Shown one piece after another: positions 15,506-23,976 of a stretch of DNA of 41,352 bases; position 1 is the stretch's first letter, and every line of letters begins with the position of its first letter. The position numbers were made by a program, and so were the translations under genes. The notes below the pieces were generated by a model. The model saw only the letters and a list, made by a program, of their open reading frames with translations, had not been told where the DNA came from and made no database searches. The DNA lies in NCBI GenBank assembly GCA_902635965.1, contig CACPQA010000016.1, forward strand, positions 1 to 41,352, written 5' to 3'. The stretch comes from an uncultured Bacteroidota bacterium. GTDB lineage: Bacteria > Bacteroidota > Bacteroidia > Flavobacteriales > Flavobacteriaceae.

Positions 15506-16189
15506 GTGAAAAATTTTAAAAAATTGATTTGTATTACCAATGATGGGAGTTCTACTATCTTTTTACCTGACTTTAATGAGTATTACCATTCTAAATACGG
15601 AGCTGTCAGTGAATCTGCACACGTTTTCATAAAAAATGGATTCTACTTTTGGAAGAAAGAAAATCCAAATAAGAAGTACTGTAACATATTTGAAGTCGGA
15701 TTTGGTACAGGTTTAAATGCATTTTTAACTTATAATGAATCCAAATTAATATTAGACACAAAATTAATGTATACCTCAGTAGAACCCTACCCCCTAAAAT
15801 TATCTGAAATTCATCAATTGAATTATAGCAAAAAATTGGACGATAATGATAAGATTTTTAATTTTATTCATGATTCAAAATGGAATTCTCCAGTTCAATT
15901 ATCCAAAAATTTCACATTGACTAAAAACATTACAACCCTACAAAATTTTAATATTGAAATGAATCAGGACATAATTTATTTTGATCCGTTTTGTTATAGA
16001 GTTCAGCCAGAAATGTGGTCCAAAAAAATAATAAATCAAATAGTCAATTCAATGAGTAAATACTCTGTTTTTGTAACCTTTTCGTCTATGAATATTTTAT
16101 TTGATTTACTCAAAGATTTAAAATTAAATGTTGAAAAAATACCTGGACCTAATAAAAAGAAAAAAATGATAAGAGCTATTAAAAATTAA
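15506..16189 (+). CDS. mnmD: tRNA (5-methylaminomethyl-2-thiouridine34) methyltransferase MnmD
   Basis: An SAM-dependent methylation step that completes mnm5s2U at the tRNA wobble position. The 227-residue protein corresponds to the methyltransferase half of E. coli MnmC and has no FAD oxidase domain. Evidence: an early EYYHSKYGAVSESAHVF, the SAM-binding FEVGFGTGLNAFL, the acidic DIIYFDPFCYRVQPEMW (family form YFDAFxPxxQPEMW) and the C-terminal PGPNKKKKMIRA. It starts at GTG 15506, since the frame has no nearby ATG and this gives the family N-terminus. The epimerase gene follows 25 bases later. Confidence 0.88.
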   Translation: MKNFKKLICITNDGSSTIFLPDFNEYYHSKYGAVSESAHVFIKNGFYFWKKENPNKKYCNIFEVGFGTGLNAFLTYNESKLILDTKLMYTSVEPYPLKLSEIHQLNYSKKLDDNDKIFNFIHDSKWNSPVQLSKNFTLTKNITTLQNFNIEMNQDIIYFDPFCYRVQPEMWSKKIINQIVNSMSKYSVFVTFSSMNILFDLLKDLKLNVEKIPGPNKKKKMIRAIKN

Positions 16190-16214
16190 TGAACATAAAT
16201 TTTAAAAATTAAAA

Positions 16215-17135
16215 ATGAAATTTTTGATAACCGGTGGAACTGGAAATATTGGCTCATTTCTTATAGATAAAATTTTATCTAAAGGTTTTAAAGTAAACTA
16301 TCTATCGCGTGATCAAAGAAAGATTAAAAAATCATGGAATCTTAATGGATTCATCTGGAATCCTGATAAACAAACAATTGATCAGAAATGTTTTGATGGT
16401 GTTACTCATATTGTTCATTTATCTGGAGAAAGTATATCTAAAAGATGGACCAACAAAAGAAAAAAAAGAATTTTATGTAGTAGATTGTTGACCACCAAAC
16501 TTTTGTTCAAATTTTTATCTAAATACGGAAGTTCATCAAAAATAGAGCATATAGTCTGTGCTTCTGCTATAGGAATTTATGAATCTTCGTATGACAAAAT
16601 TTATGATGAGGAATCAATTTGCGAAGGAAAAACATTTTTACAACAAGTTGTCATTAAATGGGAAAATGAAATTAAAAATTTTAATAAAATTGGAATAAAT
16701 ATTACAATTTTTAGAATAGGTCTGGTTTTAGGCAAGAAGGGTGGAATTTTAAAAACACTTCAAATTCCAACAAAATTTAATATATCGGCTCCTATTGGCA
16801 ATGGTAATCAATATCAGTCATGGATTCATGAATATGATTTGTCTAACATGATAATGGAGTCAGTATCTAATAAATGGTATGGTATTTATAATGCTGTAAG
16901 TCCAAATCCAGTCAAACAAAAAACCTTTATAAAACTCTACGCAAAATCATTAAAAAAACTTTCATTACCAATACCCATTCCAAAGTTGATTATTAGACTA
17001 ATTTTTGGAGAAATGAGCGCATTAATTTTTAATAGTCAATACGTTAGTTCTAAAAAAATTATCAAATCTGGTTATATTTTTAGTTTTCCAAAAATAGAAG
17101 AAGCATTTTTAGATTTAGTGGAAGATAGTAGATGA
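16215..17135 (+). CDS. TIGR01777-type NAD-dependent epimerase (SDR39U1/YfcH-like)
   Basis: A 306-residue atypical extended SDR. The nucleotide-binding motif ITGGTGNIGSFL opens the protein. HIVHLSGESISKRWTNKRKKRIL is the diagnostic TIGR01777 segment, followed by CSRLLTTKLL, CASAIGIYE and the downstream FRIGLVLGKKGGIL. The C-terminal region contains NAVSPNPVKQKTF and the DUF1731-like tail. Cellular role is poorly defined even for E. coli YfcH; cell-division or envelope roles have been suggested for homologues. It follows mnmD and precedes grpE-dnaJ on the same strand, with no obvious functional link. Confidence 0.86.
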   Translation: MKFLITGGTGNIGSFLIDKILSKGFKVNYLSRDQRKIKKSWNLNGFIWNPDKQTIDQKCFDGVTHIVHLSGESISKRWTNKRKKRILCSRLLTTKLLFKFLSKYGSSSKIEHIVCASAIGIYESSYDKIYDEESICEGKTFLQQVVIKWENEIKNFNKIGINITIFRIGLVLGKKGGILKTLQIPTKFNISAPIGNGNQYQSWIHEYDLSNMIMESVSNKWYGIYNAVSPNPVKQKTFIKLYAKSLKKLSLPIPIPKLIIRLIFGEMSALIFNSQYVSSKKIIKSGYIFSFPKIEEAFLDLVEDSR

Positions 17136-17192
17136 CAATTTGACAATTTTTATAATTTGGCAAAAAATTTGATTATTTAAAAGAAAAATAAA

Positions 17193-17699
17193 GTGGTAAA
17201 AAAAACTGTTAACAAAAAATCAACTTCCAAAACAGCTAATTCTAAATTTGTAAATCAAATTAATGACTTAAAAAAGCAACTTAAGGATGAAGAAGATAAA
17301 TATTTGAGGCTATTTGCTGAATTTGAAAATTATAAAAAAAGAACTACCAAGGAAAGAATTGATCTGTATAAAACAGCTGGAAAGGAGGTAATTGGAAGTC
17401 TTTTACCAGTGTTAGATGATTTTTCAAGAGCAATTAATGAATCAAAAAAAATGAAAAATCCAGGAGATTTTGTTGGCTTAGAGTTAATTTTTAACAAATT
17501 CAACGATATTTTAAAAACAAATGGTTTACTGGAATTAGATGTAAATAAAGGTGATTCTTTCGATCCTGAGCTTCATGAGGCTATATCACAGATAAAATCA
17601 AAAAAGAAAGATTCTGGAAATATAATTGATATTGTTGAGAAAGGTTATAAGCTTGGAGATAAAATTATTCGTTATCCTAAAGTAGTAGTTGGTCAATAA
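17193..17699 (+). CDS. grpE: Nucleotide exchange factor GrpE
   Basis: A cytoplasmic co-chaperone that releases ADP from DnaK. The protein is 168 residues: a Lys-rich N-terminus, a long coiled coil including LRLFAEFENYKKRTTKERID, then the beta-domain with LHEAISQ and IVEKGYKLGDKIIRYPKVVVG, the GrpE signature. It starts at GTG 17193 because no in-frame ATG precedes the coiled coil. It lies 7 bases before the dnaJ ATG, so the two are co-transcribed. No CIRCE element is visible upstream. dnaK is not in the window. Confidence 0.95.
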   Translation: MVKKTVNKKSTSKTANSKFVNQINDLKKQLKDEEDKYLRLFAEFENYKKRTTKERIDLYKTAGKEVIGSLLPVLDDFSRAINESKKMKNPGDFVGLELIFNKFNDILKTNGLLELDVNKGDSFDPELHEAISQIKSKKKDSGNIIDIVEKGYKLGDKIIRYPKVVVGQ

Positions 17700-17706
17700 T
17701 ATTAAT

Positions 17707-18816
17707 ATGAAAGAAGATTATTACGATATTTTAGGTGTTTCTAAATCTGCTTCTGATTCCGAAATAAAGAAAGCATATAGAAAAAAAGCAATACAGTACC
17801 ACCCAGATAAAAATCCAGGTGATAGTGAGGCTGAGTTGAACTTTAAAAAAGCAGCTGAGGCCTATGAGGTCTTAAGCGATCCTGATAAAAAAGCAAGATA
17901 TGATCAGTTTGGTCATCAAGCATTTGAAGGTGGTCAGGGTTTTGGCTCATCTGGTATGAATATGGAAGATATTTTCAGTCAGTTTGGTGACATTTTCGGA
18001 AGTGCTTTTGGTGGTGGTTTTGAAGGATTCGGTGGAAGTGGTAGAGGAGTATCCAAAGGCGCAAATTTAAGGATCAGAGTGAAATTAACACTCCAAGAGA
18101 TTTTCAACGGAGTTGATAAAAAAGTGAAGGTTAAAAGAAAGATTAAAGCTGATGGTTTAAATTTTACAAATTGCATTAAATGCGGAGGAAGTGGCCAAAG
18201 TGTGAGAATAGCAAATACGATTTTGGGTAGAATGCAAACAACAACTACATGTCCTAATTGCAATGGGATAGGCCAGGTAATTAAAGATAGACCTAAAGGA
18301 AGTGATTCAAATGGAATGGTTTATTCTGAAGAAACGGTTAGCATTAAAATTCCCGCCGGAGTTGAAGAAGGCATGCAGTTAAAAGTATCGGGTAAAGGAA
18401 ATGAATCCTTAGGCAACGGAATAGCAGGTGACTTGATTGTTCTAATTGAAGAATTAGTTCATGATAAATTTATTAGAGATGGTAGTCACTTACATTTTGA
18501 TTTGTATGTGTCATTTTCCGAGGCTACATTGGGTTGTTCTAAAGAGGTGCAGCTTGTGGAGGGTAAGGTTAGAATTAAACTTGAATCTGGGATTCAATCT
18601 GGCAAAACTCTCCGCCTAAGAGGTAAAGGTTTGCCAGATTTAAATTCTTACGGCAAGGGAGATCTTCTGGTTCATATTAATGTATGGACACCTCAGACTT
18701 TGAACAGAGAGCAAAAGCAGTTTTTTCAAAAAATGGATGGAGATGAAAACTTTGTGCCAAGACCTGAAAAGTCTGACAAATCATTCTTTGAAAAGGTAAA
18801 AGATATGTTTTCTTAA
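17707..18816 (+). CDS. dnaJ: Molecular chaperone DnaJ with reduced zinc-binding region
   Basis: A 369-residue Hsp40 that delivers clients to DnaK and stimulates its ATPase. It has the J domain with YHPDKNPGD (HPD at 32-34), a Gly/Phe-rich linker (about 70-112), a central region and two C-terminal beta domains ending EKVKDMFS. The central region has only two CxxCxGxG motifs: C156/C159 (CIKCGGSG) and C182/C185 (CPNCNGIG). Classical DnaJ has four. The retained pair fits zinc centre II; the outer pair making zinc centre I is absent. I recall this reduced form from other flavobacterial DnaJ proteins. The start ATG 17707 gives the canonical MKEDYYDILGV N-terminus; the earlier GTG at 17689 overlaps grpE. 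Confidence 0.94.
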   Translation: MKEDYYDILGVSKSASDSEIKKAYRKKAIQYHPDKNPGDSEAELNFKKAAEAYEVLSDPDKKARYDQFGHQAFEGGQGFGSSGMNMEDIFSQFGDIFGSAFGGGFEGFGGSGRGVSKGANLRIRVKLTLQEIFNGVDKKVKVKRKIKADGLNFTNCIKCGGSGQSVRIANTILGRMQTTTTCPNCNGIGQVIKDRPKGSDSNGMVYSEETVSIKIPAGVEEGMQLKVSGKGNESLGNGIAGDLIVLIEELVHDKFIRDGSHLHFDLYVSFSEATLGCSKEVQLVEGKVRIKLESGIQSGKTLRLRGKGLPDLNSYGKGDLLVHINVWTPQTLNREQKQFFQKMDGDENFVPRPEKSDKSFFEKVKDMFS

Positions 18817-18825
18817 AATTCATTT

Positions 18826-19989
18826 ATGAAAAAAATTCTGATTATTGAGGATGAGGAACCAATTAGAAGAGTTTTGAAAAGAATCCTATCTGATGAATGC
18901 CCTGACTATAAAATTTTTGAGGCAATTGATGGGAACGATGCAATTGAAAAGCTTTCAAAAGATAAATTCGACCTCGCTGTGTGCGATATTAAAATGCCTA
19001 AAAAAGACGGTCTAGATGTTCTCAAATTTGCCACGAAAAAGGATTTTACAACACCTTTTATAATGTTAACAGGCCATGGAAACGTAGAAACTGCTGTTGA
19101 TGCTATGAAAATAGGAGCATTTGATTTCATTGAAAAACCTCCAGATTTAAATAGATTACTTATTTCTGTTAGAAATGCTTTTAAAATAAAAAATCTACAA
19201 AGTGAGAATAGTAGACTTAAAAAAAGACTCATCAAAAAGCACGAAATGATTGGTAGTTCCACCAAATTTAAAACAGTTTTAAAATTAATTGATAAGGTTG
19301 CTCCAACCAATGCAAGAGTTTTAATTACAGGAGAAAATGGAACAGGAAAAGAAATGGTTGCACAGCAAATCCATTTTAAGAGCCTTAGATGCGAAAAACC
19401 CCTCGTAGAGGTAAATTGCGCTGCTATACCATCTGAATTAATTGAAAGTGAATTGTTTGGTCACGTGAAAGGATCCTTTACATCAGCAATTAAAGACAGG
19501 GTTGGAAAATTTGAATTGGCCAATGGTGGTTCACTTTTTTTGGATGAAATCGGTGATTTAAGCCTTAAAGCTCAGGCAAAAGTTTTAAGAGCTTTACAAG
19601 AAGGCAAAATTCAGAAAGTAGGTAGTGAAAAAGAAATTGAAGTAGATGTTAGAATTATTGCTGCTACCAACAAGAATATAAAAAAGTTAATTGAATCAAA
19701 TGATTTTAGAGAAGATCTCTTCCATAGACTTGCAGTAATTGAAATAAAAATTCCAACTTTATCCGAAAGGAAGTCAGATATAAAAATTTTGTGTAATTAT
19801 TTTATTAAACAAGTATCCAATGAGCAAGGTTTGTCAGAAAAGAAAATTAGTAATGAAGCAATAAGTGCTTTAGAAAATTACCCATGGAGTGGAAACATAC
19901 GTGAATTAAGAAATGTTATAGAGAGATTAATGATTCTCGGTGAAAATCCAATATCTGTCGAAAATATAAAAATGTATGCTCCTAAATAA
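18826..19989 (+). CDS. NtrC-like response regulator (REC plus AAA+), no DNA-binding domain
   Basis: A 387-residue receiver with a sigma-54-activator-type AAA+ domain. Receiver: acidic pocket IEDEE (8-12), phosphoacceptor Asp54 in CDIKMP, Thr82, Lys104 in EKPP. AAA+: Walker A GENGTGKE (169-176), Walker B LFLDEIGDL (237-245), Arg finger region LFHRLAV. The sigma-54-contacting GAFTGA loop reads GSFTSA (216-221). The protein ends shortly after the lid region (ENIKMYAPK), with no Fis-type helix-turn-helix. I recall the same architecture and length in other flavobacteria, so it is probably intact, not truncated. The cognate kinase is not adjacent, and whether it acts through sigma-54 is uncertain. 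It overlaps the M28 peptidase gene by 14 bases. Confidence 0.86.
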   Translation: MKKILIIEDEEPIRRVLKRILSDECPDYKIFEAIDGNDAIEKLSKDKFDLAVCDIKMPKKDGLDVLKFATKKDFTTPFIMLTGHGNVETAVDAMKIGAFDFIEKPPDLNRLLISVRNAFKIKNLQSENSRLKKRLIKKHEMIGSSTKFKTVLKLIDKVAPTNARVLITGENGTGKEMVAQQIHFKSLRCEKPLVEVNCAAIPSELIESELFGHVKGSFTSAIKDRVGKFELANGGSLFLDEIGDLSLKAQAKVLRALQEGKIQKVGSEKEIEVDVRIIAATNKNIKKLIESNDFREDLFHRLAVIEIKIPTLSERKSDIKILCNYFIKQVSNEQGLSEKKISNEAISALENYPWSGNIRELRNVIERLMILGENPISVENIKMYAPK

Positions 19990-21358
19990 AAAAAAAATTT
20001 ATACAATTTTTTTTCTAATTTTTTCAAAAATTTTAGTAGCGCAATCTGTAGTTGAAAATAACATACAGGTTCTATTTCAAAAGTCATTGACTGAGGGTAA
20101 AAGTTACGAGTGGCTCGATCATTTATCAAATAAAATTGGTGGGAGATTATCGGGTTCCTTAAATTTACAAAGAGCAATTGAGTGGTCAAAAAGCGAGCTT
20201 GAGAACCTAGGTTTAGACAAAGTGTATTTGCAACCTGTAATGGTACCGAAATGGATTCGCGGGACATTTGAATATGCGAATATCGAATCGAGCCCTGGTA
20301 ACACAATTAATGTTCCTGTTTGTGCTCTAGGAGGTTCTATTTCAACCCCGTTAGGAGGACTAAGAGCAAAGGTAATTGAAGTTAAGTCATTTGATGAACT
20401 ATCAAAAAGGAAAAACGAAGTGAATGGAAAAATTGTTTTTTTTAATAGACCAATGCGTTCAGATTTTGTAAATACTTTCGACGCTTATTCTGATGCGGTT
20501 GATCAGAGGACACAAGGAGCTGAAATTGCATCTAAATTGGGTGCTGTCGGTGTTATTGTTCGTTCATTAAATTTAAAACTAGACGATCAGCCTCATACAG
20601 GTACTATGAGCTACGGAAATTTACCATTGACTAAAAGAATTCCAGCTGCATCAATAAGTACAAATGGAGCAGAGCTACTTAGCTCGATGCTTTCTTTAAA
20701 TAAAAATCTTAAATTTTATTTAAAACAAAATTGTAAAAATTTGCCTGATGTAAAATCGTTTAATGTAATCGGAGAAATCAAGGGGAGTAAGTACCCAGAC
20801 GAAATTATGGTTGTTGGGGCCCATCTTGATTCTTGGGACCTCGGAGATGGTGCCCATGATGATGGAGCTGGAGTAGTACAATCAATGGAAGTTGCTCGGT
20901 TATTGAAAAAAATTAATTACAAACCAAAAAGAACATTACGAATAGTACTTTTTATAAATGAAGAAAATGGACAAAGGGGGGCTGCTAAATATAATGAAGA
21001 ATCAAAAATTAAAAAAGAAAATCATGTCTTTGCTATAGAATCTGATACAGGAGGATTTTCTCCAAGTGGGTTTAGTATCGATTCAAATGAGGAAAAGTTT
21101 AAAATTATTGAAAAATGGAGTATTTATTTTAAACCTTACCTTATCCACCACTTTGAGAAGGGTAGAAGTGGTGCTGATATTTCTTTTTTAAAAAATAAAA
21201 ATAATGTTTTAGTTGGTTTTAGAACAGATTCACAAAGATATTTTGAGTATCACCATTCAGAAAATGATGTTTTTTCCTCAATTAACAAAAGAGAACTAGA
21301 GCTTGGTGCCGCAAGTATTGCATCTTTGGTTTATCTAGTAGATTATTTTAAACTCTGA
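19976..21358 (+). CDS. Secreted M28-family metallopeptidase (carboxypeptidase Q-like)
   Basis: A 460-residue exported zinc aminopeptidase or carboxypeptidase. A signal peptide (cut near LVAQS, about residue 23) is followed by a PA-type insert (about 120-220) and the M28 catalytic domain. Zinc and catalytic residues appear in VVGAHLDSWDLGDGAHDDGAG (His, Asp), INEENGQRG (general base Glu, Glu), ESDTGG (Asp) and the late YHHSENDVF (His). The pattern matches the carboxypeptidase Q/PGCP subgroup. It probably trims peptides in the periplasm or outside. The ATG 19976 lies inside the 3' end of the response-regulator gene and gives a proper signal peptide. The MATE gene follows 2 bases later. Confidence 0.92.
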   Translation: MLLNKKKIYTIFFLIFSKILVAQSVVENNIQVLFQKSLTEGKSYEWLDHLSNKIGGRLSGSLNLQRAIEWSKSELENLGLDKVYLQPVMVPKWIRGTFEYANIESSPGNTINVPVCALGGSISTPLGGLRAKVIEVKSFDELSKRKNEVNGKIVFFNRPMRSDFVNTFDAYSDAVDQRTQGAEIASKLGAVGVIVRSLNLKLDDQPHTGTMSYGNLPLTKRIPAASISTNGAELLSSMLSLNKNLKFYLKQNCKNLPDVKSFNVIGEIKGSKYPDEIMVVGAHLDSWDLGDGAHDDGAGVVQSMEVARLLKKINYKPKRTLRIVLFINEENGQRGAAKYNEESKIKKENHVFAIESDTGGFSPSGFSIDSNEEKFKIIEKWSIYFKPYLIHHFEKGRSGADISFLKNKNNVLVGFRTDSQRYFEYHHSENDVFSSINKRELELGAASIASLVYLVDYFKL

Positions 21359-21360
21359 TT

Positions 21361-22734
21361 TTGGTCAAATTATTCGATTACACTAGAGAATTTAAATACA
21401 ACTTAGCATTATCTTTTCCTGTTACCCTAGGGCTTTTAGGGCATACTATTGTTCAGTTGATAGATAATATAATGGTAGGTAAATTAGGGACTAGTGAACT
21501 AGCGGCTGTGTCTTTGGGTAATAGTTTTATTCTTATTGCTATGTCTATTGGAATTGGATTTTCTACTGCATTAACTCCGCTGGTGTCTGAGTCAATTGGA
21601 AAGAAAAATAGGCATGAAAAAGATTTTCTAAATCACGGATTAATAGTGTGCTTACTTTTAGGATTATTATTGTTTTTTAGCGTACACAATTTAAAAGATT
21701 ATCTCTTTATTATGGGACAACCTTCAAATGTTGTTTTTTTGGCTTACCCTTACATAAAGTGGGTTTCAATATCTTTAATTCCGCTTATTACGTTTCAAGC
21801 TTTTAAACAATTCACAGATGGTTTATCAATGACTCTTCCTGCTATGTACGCTACATTTTTTTCAAATCTTATTAATATTATTTTAAATTATATTTTGATT
21901 TTTGGAAAATTTGGTTTTCCCTCATTGGGAATTGAAGGAGCTGCTATAGGAACTCTAATAGCAAGATTTTCGTCTTTGATATTTATTATTTTTTATTTTT
22001 ATTATACAAGAAATTTAAGAGATTACTTATCTACCATTTCGCGAATAAATTTCAACTTTAAAGTGCTTAAAAAAATAATTTTTTTAGGTTTTCCCTCTGC
22101 ACTTCAAATGTTTTTTGAAGTTTTTTTCTTCATAGCGGCCATATGGATGTCTGGATTGCTGGGAAAAAATGAACAAGCTTCAAATCAAATTGCATTAAAC
22201 CTTTCATCGATGACATTTATGGTTGCTATGGGTTTTTCAGTTGTAGCTATGATAAGGGTAGGCGAAATGTATGGAAAAAGAGATATTATAAATTTAAAAA
22301 GAATCGCATATTCTTTATTTCTTATCATATTACTATTTGATATATTTTTTTGCTTGATTTTCTTGCTTTTCAATGAGTATCTCCCATGGATTTATTTAAG
22401 TAAAACTGTCGATAAATCAATGTCAGATGTGTTTCAGGTAATTGAGATTTCTTCAAAACTTATCCTGATATCAGGTGTATTTCAGATTTTTGATGGATTA
22501 CAATCAGTTGTTTTAGGTGCATTAAGAGGCATCCAAGACGTGTTTATTCCAACGATATTAATTTTCATTGCTTATATAATAGTTGGTTTACCTGTATCAT
22601 ATTATCTAGGACTTAATACTCATCTTGGAGTTGTTGGGATTTGGATTGGTTTATTGGTCGGTTTAGTGTCATCATCATTTTTTTTACTTTTAAGGTTCAG
22701 TTATGATTTAAATCTTATTTATAACAAAAGGTAA
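21361..22734 (+). CDS. MATE family multidrug/Na+ (or H+) antiporter
   Basis: A 457-residue inner-membrane protein with 12 predicted helices in two repeats. Helix 1 region LALSFPVTLGLLGHTIVQLIDNIMVGKLG is the usual MATE opening, with LAAVSLGNS in helix 2. GFPSLGIEGAAIGTLIAR and IQDVFIPTILIFIAYIIVGLPVSYYLG are the conserved segments of the two lobes. It exports cationic organic compounds at the expense of an ion gradient; substrate unknown. Initiation is at TTG 21361, two bases after the peptidase stop. No ATG exists before helix 1, and the TTG gives a normal-length N-terminus. Probably translationally coupled. Confidence 0.91.
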   Translation: MVKLFDYTREFKYNLALSFPVTLGLLGHTIVQLIDNIMVGKLGTSELAAVSLGNSFILIAMSIGIGFSTALTPLVSESIGKKNRHEKDFLNHGLIVCLLLGLLLFFSVHNLKDYLFIMGQPSNVVFLAYPYIKWVSISLIPLITFQAFKQFTDGLSMTLPAMYATFFSNLINIILNYILIFGKFGFPSLGIEGAAIGTLIARFSSLIFIIFYFYYTRNLRDYLSTISRINFNFKVLKKIIFLGFPSALQMFFEVFFFIAAIWMSGLLGKNEQASNQIALNLSSMTFMVAMGFSVVAMIRVGEMYGKRDIINLKRIAYSLFLIILLFDIFFCLIFLLFNEYLPWIYLSKTVDKSMSDVFQVIEISSKLILISGVFQIFDGLQSVVLGALRGIQDVFIPTILIFIAYIIVGLPVSYYLGLNTHLGVVGIWIGLLVGLVSSSFFLLLRFSYDLNLIYNKR

Positions 22735-22744
22735 TTTGTACTGT

Positions 22745-23317
22745 ATGATTGAAGAAATTATAGATTTTGATAAGGTTATTTTTTTATATCTAAACTCTTT
22801 AGGTTCCAAAAGTTTTGATTTTTTTTGGTTGTTAATAACTAATAAATATTTAAACTTTATTTTTTATTTTTCACTTTTGTTTGCTGTATTTAAAAAATAC
22901 GGTACAGACAAAGCATTAAATATTTTTTTATTAGCATTAATTTTAATTCTTGTAGTTGATCAAACCACAAACCTATCAAAATTTTTTTTTGGGAGACTTA
23001 GACCTTGTTATGACGAACAAATATCATTGTTGTCAAGATTAGTCCCTAGTTACTGTGGTGGCAAATTTAGTTTTTTCTCTGCCCATGCGTCAAACTCCTT
23101 TGCTCTTGCTACTTTTTTCTCTTTTATTTTTAAAAAATTAAAAATTTTGAGGTTTTTAATTATGTTTTTAGCATTAATAATAGCGTATAGCCGAATTTAC
23201 ATAGGAGTGCACTACCCATTGGATGTTGTAATTGGAGCACTGTTTGGAGTGTTTTTTTCAATCACATATATCTATTTTATAAACAAATATTTTAAAAATA
23301 GATTATTTAATTTTTAA
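22745..23317 (+). CDS. PAP2-family membrane phosphatase
   Basis: A 190-residue integral membrane phosphatase with about six helices. The PAP2 signature has three parts: KFFFGRLRPC (KxxxxxxRP), FFSAHASNSFA (normally PSGH, here FSAH with the catalytic His) and SRIYIGVHYPLDV (SRxxxxxHxxxD). Candidate substrates are undecaprenyl pyrophosphate or phosphatidic/phosphatidylglycerol phosphate; sequence alone does not decide. I chose ATG 22745 (MIEEIIDFDKVIFLYLN), which matches the family N-terminus, over the TTG at 22736. It follows the MATE gene by 10 bases and overlaps convergent msrA by 11. Confidence 0.88.
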   Translation: MIEEIIDFDKVIFLYLNSLGSKSFDFFWLLITNKYLNFIFYFSLLFAVFKKYGTDKALNIFLLALILILVVDQTTNLSKFFFGRLRPCYDEQISLLSRLVPSYCGGKFSFFSAHASNSFALATFFSFIFKKLKILRFLIMFLALIIAYSRIYIGVHYPLDVVIGALFGVFFSITYIYFINKYFKNRLFNF

Positions 23318-23957
23318 AAGATTCTTTTAATAACTCAGGATATAATTTTTTAAATCGGTTTATCCTTGGAATAGAAACATTTTTAACATATAAATCATTA
23401 GGGTTTAATCTTTCATAATTTTGGTGATACTCCTCAGCATAGTAAAAAACTTCAAATGGCAAAATTTGTGTAACGATTTTCTTTTCGAAAATCTTGTTTT
23501 TCTCTAAAAGTTGTATGTAGTCTTGAATAAGTTTTTTTTCTTGCTCTTCTTGATAAAAAACAATCGACCTGTATTGTTCACCTCGATCTGGACCTTGCCT
23601 ATTTAATGTAGTTGGGTCGTGAGATCCAAAGAAGACCTGTAATAAAGTTCCATACCCAATTTCTTCGACATTATAAAGAACTTCCACCGCTTCAGCATGA
23701 CCAGTTCTTCCAGTTCCAATTTGGTTATATGTCGGATTTTTTAGATAACCCCCTGAATACCCAGAATATACTTCATAAACCCCCTTGACACTCTCAAATA
23801 CTGCTTCTACACACCAAAAACATCCTGAAGCAAAATACGCTTTTTTTAAATTTTTATAGGTACTAGCTGGTGGTTGCCACACAGGATTTTCATTGTCTTT
23901 TAATTGTCCTAAAGACATGCAAGAATTGAACAAAATTGCTAGAATAATATATCTCAT
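23307..23957 (-). CDS. msrA: Peptide methionine sulfoxide reductase MsrA, exported form
   Basis: Repairs methionine-S-sulfoxide in proteins using thiol reductant. It is 216 residues with the catalytic GCFWCVEAVFE (Cys46). YSGGYLKNPTYNQIGTGRTGHAEAV, FFGSHDPTTLNRQGPDRGEQYRS and YYAEEYHQNY are the full MsrA signature. The N-terminus MRYIILAILFNSC is a very short lipoprotein-like signal with Cys13. The enzyme would then sit in the envelope, protecting secreted proteins from oxidation. It is the last gene of the secA run, 19 bases after the glycosyltransferase. The catalytic assignment is firm; lipidation is a prediction. Confidence 0.94.
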   Translation of the reverse strand: MRYIILAILFNSCMSLGQLKDNENPVWQPPASTYKNLKKAYFASGCFWCVEAVFESVKGVYEVYSGYSGGYLKNPTYNQIGTGRTGHAEAVEVLYNVEEIGYGTLLQVFFGSHDPTTLNRQGPDRGEQYRSIVFYQEEQEKKLIQDYIQLLEKNKIFEKKIVTQILPFEVFYYAEEYHQNYERLNPNDLYVKNVSIPRINRFKKLYPELLKESFKN

Positions 23958-23976
23958 AATTTAAAATGATTAAATT

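Noticed and set aside
17140-17192. CIRCE or sigma-32-like heat-shock site before grpE-dnaJ
   Set aside because: No GCACTC-N9-GAGTGC inverted repeat is present; TTGACA and TATAAT-like words occur but at an impossible 5-base spacing.
17689-17706. dnaJ start at the GTG of 17689
   Set aside because: The six extra residues are not family-like and overlap grpE; ATG 17707 gives the canonical N-terminus.
18090-18270. DnaJ as a frameshifted or damaged gene because two zinc motifs are missing
   Set aside because: The frame is intact, the flanks are conserved and I recall the same reduced zinc region in other flavobacterial DnaJ proteins.
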